8,613 bases of DNA, from contig CAMJRT010000041.1 in assembly GCA_946408295.1 (NCBI GenBank), positions 1 to 8,613 of the forward strand. The letters are read 5' to 3'. The notes under the pieces are model-generated. The model saw only the letters and a program-made list of their open reading frames with translations. It did not search any database and had not been told where the DNA came from. A program made the position numbers and the translations under genes. This DNA is from an uncultured Bacteroidales bacterium (GTDB lineage Bacteria; Bacteroidota; Bacteroidia; Bacteroidales; UBA932). Below, in pieces: positions 1-6,267 of this stretch; the first letter of the stretch is position 1; each line of letters opens with the position of its first letter.

Positions 1-19
1 ATGCAATGGCACGATCGCA

Positions 20-1228
20 TTACATTTGGCATTGATAGGTGCTGGTATTGGTAACCAATATCCAGCAATCGCCTTGGGAAAAATACTTGACGAGTGCCGC
101 CGTACCGGAAAAACTGCCGCTGCGCGTCCAGCCGATTTTGGGGTCCGTATCGTTCCAGCCCAAAGAGAAAGTATGCTTGTCCACATATTCCGTCATCTTG
201 TCCACACTCTCCTTGGACAGAATATCCGGCACGCCCGGATGGCCGTCGATGGAAGCGACAAAACGCATCAGTTCTGCCACGGAACAACACCAGCCCCCCG
301 CTCCTTTCAACGCCGAAATATTGTTGCCGCCATAGCAGCGCTCGACCATACGACCGCTTAAATCATAGCAGGGTACCGGTTCCGTATTGCCGTGCATATA
401 GTAGCGGACTTCATTGGCACGTTTCTGTTCATAAAAATTGCCGGCCAGATGAAAATCGTAGCAACCGGCCGGTGCCAGGACTTCCCGACGGACATAAGAC
501 TCATACGGCAGCCCGGACACCTTTTCAATCACCTTTGACAGAAGGAGATAACCGAAATTGGAATAACTCTGGCTCTTCCCCGGCACAAAACCCAGGCGGC
601 GGTGCAGCACGATACGACACAACTCATCCTCGGTCGGGGGCTCGGTCAGGCGGTTCATCGCCGCAAAGTCCAACGCATTGAACAACGGGTCGCCCAGACG
701 CAGGGTAAAGCCGCCCTGATGCCGCAAAAGATGCTCCACGGTAATCCGGAAATGCTTTTTATCCCGAATCGCGTTCGTAAAAGTGCTATCATTGAGGAGG
801 CCGTCCGGCCCCAGCACCTTGCTGTCCAAGGACAATTTCCCCTGTTCGCAAAGTTTCATAATGGCCGCCGCCGTGATCAATTTGGATACGGATGCCATCC
901 GCATAATCCGCCCCGGCTGCATTTCCTCCCCCTCATCCGCAAGCCCGTAACCTTTGAGATAGAGCAGGGAATCCCCCCGCATAACGCCCAACTGCACGCC
1001 TTTCAAATCCCACCGCCGCATAAACTTTTCCATCCGCTTATCCAGTCTCGGCAGGCTGCTGCGCTCATTGGAACTAAAGACATTCAGGCAAATCGAATCC
1101 GCCCCGATAGGAAGTTCCTCTTGTGAATCCTCCCCGCCGGGAATCAGCAGCAACACCAGCAACAGCACGGAAACAGACAAAACGGCAATCGCCACCGGCC
1201 GGCTCAATCTCACCTTTGAAAACTCCAT
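20..1228 (-). CDS. Membrane-anchored serine hydrolase, class C beta-lactamase/penicillin-binding-protein-like
   Basis: This 402-residue protein belongs to the beta-lactamase (Pfam Beta-lactamase, class C/AmpH/esterase) superfamily. Residues 11-29 form a hydrophobic N-terminal segment without a lipobox, so the enzyme is probably tethered to the inner membrane facing the periplasm. The nucleophile motif SxxK is S113-V-S-K116, the second motif is Y222-S-N224, and the family's G-G-W stretch is at 311-313. The third motif, usually K/H-T/S-G, reads R369-S-G371 and is followed by the usual S-x-S-G-T context. The protein has ten cysteines, including a C314-C315 pair, which is many for this family. 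The ATG lies 3 nt after the MATE stop codon, making this the last gene of the operon. Family members include beta-lactamases, D-Ala-D-Ala peptidases, D-aminopeptidases and esterases; the substrate cannot be read from sequence. A peptidoglycan-peptide or ester hydrolase is likelier than a true resistance enzyme. Confidence 0.88.
   Translation of the reverse strand: MEFSKVRLSRPVAIAVLSVSVLLLVLLLIPGGEDSQEELPIGADSICLNVFSSNERSSLPRLDKRMEKFMRRWDLKGVQLGVMRGDSLLYLKGYGLADEGEEMQPGRIMRMASVSKLITAAAIMKLCEQGKLSLDSKVLGPDGLLNDSTFTNAIRDKKHFRITVEHLLRHQGGFTLRLGDPLFNALDFAAMNRLTEPPTEDELCRIVLHRRLGFVPGKSQSYSNFGYLLLSKVIEKVSGLPYESYVRREVLAPAGCYDFHLAGNFYEQKRANEVRYYMHGNTEPVPCYDLSGRMVERCYGGNNISALKGAGGWCCSVAELMRFVASIDGHPGVPDILSKESVDKMTEYVDKHTFSLGWNDTDPKIGWTRSGSFSGTAALVKYFSQGDCWILVTNTSTYQCQM
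41..66 (-). repeat. Perfect-but-one inverted repeat (hairpin) near the operon's 3' end
   Basis: Positions 41-45 and 62-66 (GCTGG/CCAGC) and 46-52 and 54-60 (TATTGGT/ACCAATA) pair around centre 53, with only T61 unpaired. As RNA this gives a stem of about 11 bp with a triloop and one bulge. It lies inside the last codons of the serine hydrolase gene (encoding W-I-L-V-T-N-T-S), about 20-45 nt before its stop codon. No T-run follows on either strand, so it is not a classical intrinsic terminator. It may be a 3' stability element, or chance within coding sequence. Confidence 0.45.
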
Positions 1229-1231
1229 ACG

Positions 1232-2626
1232 CTACAATTTACTGCCCAGAATCCCGGCATCTTCTCCATCTTGCAAACGATCAAACTTACGCAAAAGCGA
1301 AAACCGCATAATCATCGCCGTCACAAAAGACATCAGGTCGGAAATCGGGAAACTCCACCAGATTCCGTCCCCTCCCATCCACAAAGGCAACAGATACAAC
1401 AAAGGCACCAGATAAATCAACTGACGGATGAGCGACAGGAAAATCGACTGGCGCACCATTCCCAGGCACTGGAACAGGTTGGTGGTGATGATATGGAAAC
1501 CGACGATGAACATCATACAATTCATAATCCGAAGCGCGTGGGCGGAATCGGCAATCAGGACCGGATCTTGCGTAAAGACTCTGATTATCCAATCCGGGCA
1601 GAACAAACTGAGCAGCGTAGCGACGGTAACGACAACCGTAGCCCATCCCACCGTTCTGTCATACACCAATTTGACACGCGAGTAGAGTCTGGCGCCGAAA
1701 TTATAGCCGGCTATGGGCTGCATCCCCTGGTTCAATCCGATACAAATCATAATGAAGAGAAAGGCGACGCGGTTGCAGATGCCGAAAGAGGCAATCCCCA
1801 TATCCCCGAAATAGCGCTGAAGTTGCTGATTGATAATCATCGTCACCACGCAAGCGGCCGCATTCATCAAGAAGGGACTGAATCCGATGGCCAGACTGTC
1901 CCGGGCGATACGCCAGTCCGGGATAAAGGATTTGGGGGTAAAATGTAAGACCCTTTTGGAACTGCTGAAATCCACCATAATGACCACGAAGGCCAGTGTC
2001 TGCGAAAGAATCGTCGCCCAGGCCGCACCCCGTATGCCCCATTCCAGGACATAAATGAAGACGGCATCCAAAATCGTATTGACGAAGACCGTGAACAAGG
2101 TCAGATACATCGCCCGGCGGGGATGCCCGGCGGAACGCATAATGCCGTTGAGTCCGAAATAGAGATGGGTGATGATGTTGCCATACAGGAGAATGGTCAT
2201 ATATTCCCGCGCATAGGGCAAAGTATCGTCACTGGCTCCGAAAAAACGCAGGATAGGATCGAGCCACAACAGGGTTACGACCATAAAAATCAGCCCGGTG
2301 AGCACATTCAAAGAAAAGGTGTTGCCCAGCACTTTGTTGGCGGGCTTGTACCATTTTCTCCCAAGGAACACCGACACCATCGTCGCGCCGCCGATGCCGA
2401 CCAGCGTACCGAAGGCGGCGGACAGGTTCATCAGCGGGAAAGTGACCGCCAGTCCTGAAATCGCCAGCGTCCCCACGCAACGGCCGATGAAAATACTATC
2501 GACGATATTGTACAGAGAAGAAGCCGTCATCGCGATGATGGCGGGAACCGCATATTGACGCAAGAGCGTGGAAATATTTTCCGTACCCAGTTCGAGGGGC
2601 ACGTACGGCGACGACTCTTCTTTCAT
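1232..2626 (-). CDS. MATE family efflux transporter (MepA-like)
   Basis: This 464-residue polytopic membrane protein has the length and hydrophobicity of a 12-helix MATE (multi-antimicrobial extrusion) transporter, which exports cationic drugs or metabolites in exchange for Na+ or H+. Family signatures include the first-helix segment around S36-S-L-Y-N40 followed by D43-S-I-F-I-G48, the R164-S-A-G167 loop that closes the N-terminal half, and G301-M-Q-P-I-A-G307 followed by Y-N-F-G in the C-terminal half. These resemble the MepA/VmrA-type branch common in Bacteroidales more than NorM. The two MatE repeats span roughly residues 20-185 and 240-405. It sits between an FKBP-like lipoprotein gene and the serine hydrolase gene, 3 nt from each, so it is almost certainly cotranscribed. 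No dedicated regulator is present. The substrate is unknown. Confidence 0.93.
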   Translation of the reverse strand: MKEESSPYVPLELGTENISTLLRQYAVPAIIAMTASSLYNIVDSIFIGRCVGTLAISGLAVTFPLMNLSAAFGTLVGIGGATMVSVFLGRKWYKPANKVLGNTFSLNVLTGLIFMVVTLLWLDPILRFFGASDDTLPYAREYMTILLYGNIITHLYFGLNGIMRSAGHPRRAMYLTLFTVFVNTILDAVFIYVLEWGIRGAAWATILSQTLAFVVIMVDFSSSKRVLHFTPKSFIPDWRIARDSLAIGFSPFLMNAAACVVTMIINQQLQRYFGDMGIASFGICNRVAFLFIMICIGLNQGMQPIAGYNFGARLYSRVKLVYDRTVGWATVVVTVATLLSLFCPDWIIRVFTQDPVLIADSAHALRIMNCMMFIVGFHIITTNLFQCLGMVRQSIFLSLIRQLIYLVPLLYLLPLWMGGDGIWWSFPISDLMSFVTAMIMRFSLLRKFDRLQDGEDAGILGSKL

Positions 2627-2629
2627 TTC

Positions 2630-3724
2630 CTACTTGGGCGCATCCACCAACCTCAATTCAAACAGTAACGGGCTGTAAGCGGGAATCTTGGCCTGGGAAG
2701 ATTGCGCATAGCCCATCCCCTGGTGGAAAAGCGCCACGCCCCACTCGCCCGGCTGCATCTTCTTGACGGCGTAGGTAAAACCATTGATGAGGGAACTCTC
2801 CGAGCCGCTCGACGCTATCATTTTGCTGTCGTAGAAAACGGCCGCTACCTTCATTTTCATCGGCGAATAAGTCGCGGAAGAAGAATACAGGTCGTATTTG
2901 CGGGCCGTGTCCCGGATGCTGGTGTCAAACACGGTCCCATCCGGGCGACGCCCCACATAGTCCACATAGACGATTGTGTCGGCAGGCCAGGCTTTCACTT
3001 TGTCGGGATTTTTCAGGCGCTGGTACCAAAAGCCCAGGTTCGTCGTGTCTTTGGAACTTTCCGGGCAACGGATGAAGCGGTCCTCCCCGGCGGGTACATC
3101 CGGCTTTGACTGCGCATAAGGGCAGGAAGGATGACGCTCCACGAAACGCACCAGCGAATCCACCCCCCAGCGCGTAATATCATTGGTGGCATCCACAATT
3201 TCAAGGTCATACATCAAGGAATTGCCCGCATTTTCACTGTCGTTAAAATACTCCTGCGCGGAAGAATAATTACTCATAGAATTCAGCCAGCCGGGAACAA
3301 AAGCCCGGCGCTTGCCGCCTATCTTCATATCCTGCAACAGATTGCGCAGACCGGCAGGCAGGGCGGCCGCGTCCGCTTTATGCCAGATGATAGGGCCATA
3401 ATAATTGTAACTCGCATAATCACCCATCTGGCGATGCGGTCTCTCTTCGCTCGACTCGACAATCGTACCGCCCATATTCCGGGCTGTAAACCGGACCTGC
3501 ACCCAGGCGCTGTCAGCGACCGGCTCTCCCGTTCCGGGAACTTCCTTATCCGGATGATAGTACCAGCCCCAGCCTTGCGAACCGTTGTTGTACGCTGCAG
3601 GATACGTCATTTGAAGCCAAGCCTCGAAGACCTGTCGGGCCCGGACATTGGACGATACCGTCTCTGTCTTGGCACAGGCCAGCGACAGGGTCAGCAACAA
3701 CGAATAGCCAATAATTCTCTTCAT
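2630..3724 (-). CDS. Tandem-domain FKBP-type peptidyl-prolyl isomerase-like lipoprotein
   Basis: This 364-residue protein begins with a short signal peptide ending in L-S-L-A-C17, a loose Bacteroidota-type lipobox, so it is probably an envelope lipoprotein anchored at Cys17. It contains two FKBP-like domains. The N-terminal one (about 54-178) keeps the fold cues L-P-x-G-L at 122-126 and the final strand L-M-Y-D-L-E at 170-175. It has G-T-I-V-E where FKBPs have G-x-x-F-D, so it may not be catalytic. The C-terminal one (about 231-363) is more canonical: V-D-Y at 254-256, F266-D267, N314-G-F316, M323-x-P-G-E, M337-G-Y-A, I347-P and the closing F355-E-L. It carries about 47 residues between F-D and G-F, roughly twice the FKBP12 spacing. 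The role is likely proline isomerisation or chaperoning of exported proteins. The gene starts 10 nt after the preceding FKBP gene and ends 3 nt before the MATE gene. Some such Bacteroidota lipoproteins are related to gliding protein GldI, but nothing here shows gliding. Confidence 0.82.
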   Translation of the reverse strand: MKRIIGYSLLLTLSLACAKTETVSSNVRARQVFEAWLQMTYPAAYNNGSQGWGWYYHPDKEVPGTGEPVADSAWVQVRFTARNMGGTIVESSEERPHRQMGDYASYNYYGPIIWHKADAAALPAGLRNLLQDMKIGGKRRAFVPGWLNSMSNYSSAQEYFNDSENAGNSLMYDLEIVDATNDITRWGVDSLVRFVERHPSCPYAQSKPDVPAGEDRFIRCPESSKDTTNLGFWYQRLKNPDKVKAWPADTIVYVDYVGRRPDGTVFDTSIRDTARKYDLYSSSATYSPMKMKVAAVFYDSKMIASSGSESSLINGFTYAVKKMQPGEWGVALFHQGMGYAQSSQAKIPAYSPLLFELRLVDAPK

Positions 3725-3734
3725 AATTCATTCA

Positions 3735-4280
3735 TTAATTGGTGACGGCCACCACCCAGATTTCATACAACAGAGCAGAATGGGCCGGCACTTTTCCGTA
3801 TATTTTATCCCCAAAGCCATAACGACCCGAAAACACGACGGCAGCGTGCTGGTCGGCCTTGACACCCACGATTCCGCGCTTCAGGCCCTCTACGAACCCG
3901 GATTCCTCCACTCCCACGGTCAAAGCCTCGAAGCGACTCGCATCCGACACATCCCAGGACGCTTTTTCCGCTGTCTCCTTGTGATTGGTCGCAATCAGAT
4001 TGGAAATGGACTTCGATCCGGTAAAGACATAGGCGGCATAGTAAAAAGACACCACACCGCCGGCCTGCAAAGCCTCTCCCGTCCCCTCTTCGTAGATAAT
4101 CCGATAGACGCCGTCATTATCCACGAAGGTCACCCCTTCCGTTTTGGTCTCCGATTCAATATAAGAAGCAATCCGGGTCTCCTGGGAAGCATATATCGAC
4201 TCCCGGCTCGCCTTCCCGCAGGAAATGGCCGGAAAAAGCGCCGCTAAGACGCAGAAATATCTCAGCACGGCCTTTATCAT
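3735..4280 (-). CDS. Single-domain FKBP-like lipoprotein
   Basis: This 181-residue protein has a signal peptide (about 1-20) with lipobox A-I-S-C21, so it should be a lipid-anchored periplasmic or outer-membrane protein. An FKBP fold is recognisable from about 57 to 179: the Y59-R-I-I strand, V77-S-F-Y, G128-F-V-E-G-L, then the G152-R-Y-G-F-G157 loop and V164-P-A-H-S-A-L followed by the final strand Y172-E-I-W. The F-D pair of active FKBPs is not evident: the segment after F86-T-G reads S-K-S-I-S-N-L. Catalysis may therefore be weak, and a chaperone or binding role is possible. Its ATG overlaps the stop of the DHH phosphoesterase gene (ATGA), which points to translational coupling. It is probably a paralogue of the adjacent tandem-domain protein. 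Confidence 0.82.
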   Translation of the reverse strand: MIKAVLRYFCVLAALFPAISCGKASRESIYASQETRIASYIESETKTEGVTFVDNDGVYRIIYEEGTGEALQAGGVVSFYYAAYVFTGSKSISNLIATNHKETAEKASWDVSDASRFEALTVGVEESGFVEGLKRGIVGVKADQHAAVVFSGRYGFGDKIYGKVPAHSALLYEIWVVAVTN

Positions 4281-5386
4281 TTCTCTTCAGCAAAACGGGC
4301 AATGGCGTCCCGGACATACTTTTCCGCCGAAGCGGCATCTTCCACGACGGCCGGATGGCCGAGGCGGTCCTTGGGGTCGGAAGAAAATTTGAACAACATA
4401 CCGCCCGCCGCATTCTCGTGTCCTCCGCCAAAGAAATAATCCCGGGCCAAGGCATTGGCCGAAACCCCTTTTTTAGAACGGACGGACACCCGGAAACGGT
4501 CCGGCAACTCCCGTAAGAAAATACTCATATCCACGGCCTCCAGGCTCAACGGAAGATTGACAAAGCCCTCCGTCTCTCCTTCCTCCAGGCCGAAACGCCG
4601 CGTTTCTTTCTGTGAAAATACGACATACGCCACTTTTTGGGGTGTCACGATCATTTTTTCCGAAAGGAAATACCCCATCGCCCGCAAGCGGTTTTCGCGA
4701 TAGTGATGATAAATCTTATCGATGATATCCTCCCGGTCCACCCCGGCGGCAATCAGTTCGGATGCCATACGCAAAGTGGTGGGATAGACCGAATTGGCGA
4801 AATTGTTGCTGTCCGTCGTCATCCCGACCAGCAGGCTGTAGGCGCAGCGCGGCGGAAGGGCGGAAGCATCTCCGTCGATGCCATCCAAAGAAAGCAACAG
4901 ATAATACAGCAACTCGCAAGCCGAAGATACATTCACTTCGCTGACACAGGCGTCGAAAGTCTCACGGTCCGGGTTGAGATGATGGTCTATCAGGATTTTG
5001 GGTACGGAGGACGCACGAATGGCATCGCCCAGTTTCGTCCGGCTTAAATGATTAAAATCCAAACAGACTATCGCCCCCGCACCGGCCAGGAGCGCAGCTA
5101 CCTGCTGCGGATGGTCCTCCCGGTTATACACGGGGAAAGAGGGAGCCGGCTGAAAAACAAAAGACAAAGGAGCGGGCGCGGGATCAGGCAGCAACAAGGC
5201 ACAACGCTTTCCCCGTGATGTCAGAAAATGACACATCGCGGCAGTGCTGCCGAGCGCATCCCCGTCCGGACTGTTGTGGCAGGTCACGACAAAATCGTCG
5301 CACCGGGACAAAATGCGCCGCACGGCTTCCTGATCTTCCGGTCTTATGGTAACTTTTTCCGTCATATCTCTTGCAAATTTATTCAT
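4277..5386 (-). CDS. DHH/DHHA1 family phosphoesterase (NrnA-like nanoRNase/pAp phosphatase)
   Basis: This 369-residue cytoplasmic enzyme shows all the DHH-family metal-binding motifs: H37-N-S-P-D41-G-D43, then D110 in the C-L-D-F-N segment, D134-H135-H136, and D192 in T-T-D-S-N. The C-terminal DHHA1 domain has the substrate-binding loop G320-G-G-H323-E-N-A-A-G-G329. Length and order match bifunctional oligoribonuclease/PAP phosphatase NrnA, a Mn2+-dependent enzyme that degrades nanoRNA from the 5' end or hydrolyses 3'-phosphoadenosine 5'-phosphate; relatives also cleave pApA from c-di-AMP turnover. Sequence alone does not decide between these. It is the first gene of the leftward operon. Two start codons are possible, ATG at 5386 and an in-frame ATG at 5365 (Met8). 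The catalytic domain begins after both, and a promoter-like TAAATTTG lies between them, so the shorter form may be real. Confidence 0.92.
   Translation of the reverse strand: MNKFARDMTEKVTIRPEDQEAVRRILSRCDDFVVTCHNSPDGDALGSTAAMCHFLTSRGKRCALLLPDPAPAPLSFVFQPAPSFPVYNREDHPQQVAALLAGAGAIVCLDFNHLSRTKLGDAIRASSVPKILIDHHLNPDRETFDACVSEVNVSSACELLYYLLLSLDGIDGDASALPPRCAYSLLVGMTTDSNNFANSVYPTTLRMASELIAAGVDREDIIDKIYHHYRENRLRAMGYFLSEKMIVTPQKVAYVVFSQKETRRFGLEEGETEGFVNLPLSLEAVDMSIFLRELPDRFRVSVRSKKGVSANALARDYFFGGGHENAAGGMLFKFSSDPKDRLGHPAVVEDAASAEKYVRDAIARFAEEK
5374..5381 (-). promoter_or_regulatory. Candidate -7 box (TAAATTTG) for the leftward operon
   Basis: The minus strand reads TAAATTTG here, an exact match to the Bacteroides sigma-ABfr -7 consensus TAnnTTTG. 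A TTTTG that could serve as the -33 element lies 22 nt upstream (5404-5408), slightly more than the usual spacing. If used, transcription would begin just before Met8 of the phosphoesterase gene, giving an almost leaderless message. A weaker candidate is GAATTTTG at 5404-5411, one mismatch from consensus, which would leave room for the longer start. The match is exact but short, and it falls within possible coding sequence. Confidence 0.4.
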
Positions 5387-5393
5387 TTTTTTC

Positions 5394-5446
5394 GAAACTG
5401 TTTCAAAATTCCAAACAGTTTCTTATCTTTGCGTGATTTTGAAACA
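5394..5446. promoter_or_regulatory. Overlapping inverted repeats in the divergent promoter region (candidate operator)
   Basis: Two perfect inverted repeats overlap here. The first has 10-bp arms: GAAACTGTTT at 5394-5403 and AAACAGTTTC at 5413-5422, with a 9-nt spacer. The second has 11-bp arms: TGTTTCAAAAT at 5399-5409 and ATTTTGAAACA at 5436-5446, with a 26-nt spacer. They share the left-arm bases 5399-5403. The element GAAAC/GTTTC occurs four times (5394, 5400, 5418, 5441). The arms flank the rightward -7 box and cover the expected -33 zones of both divergent promoters. This is where a dimeric repressor or activator would bind, but no regulator gene is in the window. Confidence 0.5.
5424..5431 (+). 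promoter_or_regulatory. Bacteroidota -7 promoter box (TATCTTTG) for the rightward operon
   Basis: TATCTTTG matches the Bacteroides -7 consensus TAnnTTTG exactly and lies 29 nt before the ATG at 5461. That gives a short A-rich leader of about 20-25 nt without a Shine-Dalgarno sequence, as is usual in this phylum. The -33 region (about 5399-5404, TGTTTC) is only a partial match to TTTG and overlaps an inverted-repeat arm. Confidence 0.7.
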
Positions 5447-5460
5447 AAACAAACACCATA

Positions 5461-6267
5461 ATGAAACCACTCTATTCAAAAATCCTGACCTTTGCAGTCC
5501 TTCCTGTCTGCATTATCGTCCTGGCTTATTTCTGCATTGACAGCATTATGCGCCCCGTGAAATTCAATAAGGAAAAAGCCGCCCGCGAGCAAGTCGCCAT
5601 CCAACTTCTTAAAGATATCCGCACCCTTCAGGTGGGCTTCAAGAGTACCTATGGACACTACTCCCCCACAGCCGACTCCCTGATTTGGTTCTACGAGAAC
5701 GGCTATGTGGAAGTCATCAAGCAAATCGGTTCCAAAGACGACTCTCTGGCTATGCTCAACACCGACCAGGCCAGAAAGAAACTGGCGAAAACCAAGAGGG
5801 GCAAGGATAAAAAAGTCACCGACGCCGAACTCTTTGAACTTTACTACAACGAAGACGGCACCCCGAAAGACCCGAAATTCAACCTCGTGCTCGCCACCAC
5901 CACCAAGATTCCTGTCAAGGACACCCTTTGCAGCAAGAAGAATCGTCCCGATTTCAAAGTGGAAACCATCAAGTACATTCCTTACACCAACAAGGATACC
6001 ATCATCTATGCTGCCGAAATCAAGACGGTCTCGGGTGTGAAGGTGCCCCTCTTCGAAGCAGCCATTCCTTATGCCGAAAAGAAGATGCTCCCCTACACAG
6101 ATAAGACGAAAGCCGAACCTTATGTCTATGTGGAACGTCTGCTCAAAGGAATGAACCACCAGTTGATTGTCAACCTCTGCGAGGAACGCATTGATACGGA
6201 TCGCTATCCCGGCCTGAAAGTCGGTAGTGTCACAGCCCCGAACAACAATGCCGGTAACTGGGAATAA
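5461..6267 (+). CDS. Single-pass membrane protein of unknown function
   Basis: I do not recognise this 268-residue protein by name. It has one N-terminal membrane helix (about residues 8-30), preceded by K2 and K7 and followed by R31. The short positive N-terminus should stay in the cytoplasm, with about 235 residues in the periplasm. Residues 36-80 form an amphipathic stretch followed by Y64-G-H-Y67 and D72-S-L-I-W-F. This recalls the helix and loop of type IV pilins and pseudopilins, but the prepilin peptidase motif (G-F-T-L-x-E) is absent. The rest is lysine-rich (about 33 lysines in all, with a cluster at 106-118) and probably mixed beta, with C157 and C240 in the exported part. The gene follows a consensus promoter, and its 3' end overlaps the DUF3822 gene. 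Arginine codons are mainly CGC/CGT with no CGG, which hints at good expression. It could be an envelope structural or scaffold protein. Confidence 0.8.
   Translation: MKPLYSKILTFAVLPVCIIVLAYFCIDSIMRPVKFNKEKAAREQVAIQLLKDIRTLQVGFKSTYGHYSPTADSLIWFYENGYVEVIKQIGSKDDSLAMLNTDQARKKLAKTKRGKDKKVTDAELFELYYNEDGTPKDPKFNLVLATTTKIPVKDTLCSKKNRPDFKVETIKYIPYTNKDTIIYAAEIKTVSGVKVPLFEAAIPYAEKKMLPYTDKTKAEPYVYVERLLKGMNHQLIVNLCEERIDTDRYPGLKVGSVTAPNNNAGNWE

Noticed and set aside
1271..1948. Open frame of 225 codons antisense to the MATE gene
   Set aside because: The translation is rich in His, Gln and Arg with no hydrophobic core or motif, and the opposite strand encodes a well-conserved transporter.
5476..6159. Long minus-strand open frame antisense to the unknown membrane protein gene
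   Set aside because: The plus-strand gene has a consensus promoter, a sensible membrane helix and continuity with the downstream operon. The antisense frame has no promoter and a Gly/Val/Phe-rich composition typical of a reverse-complement shadow.
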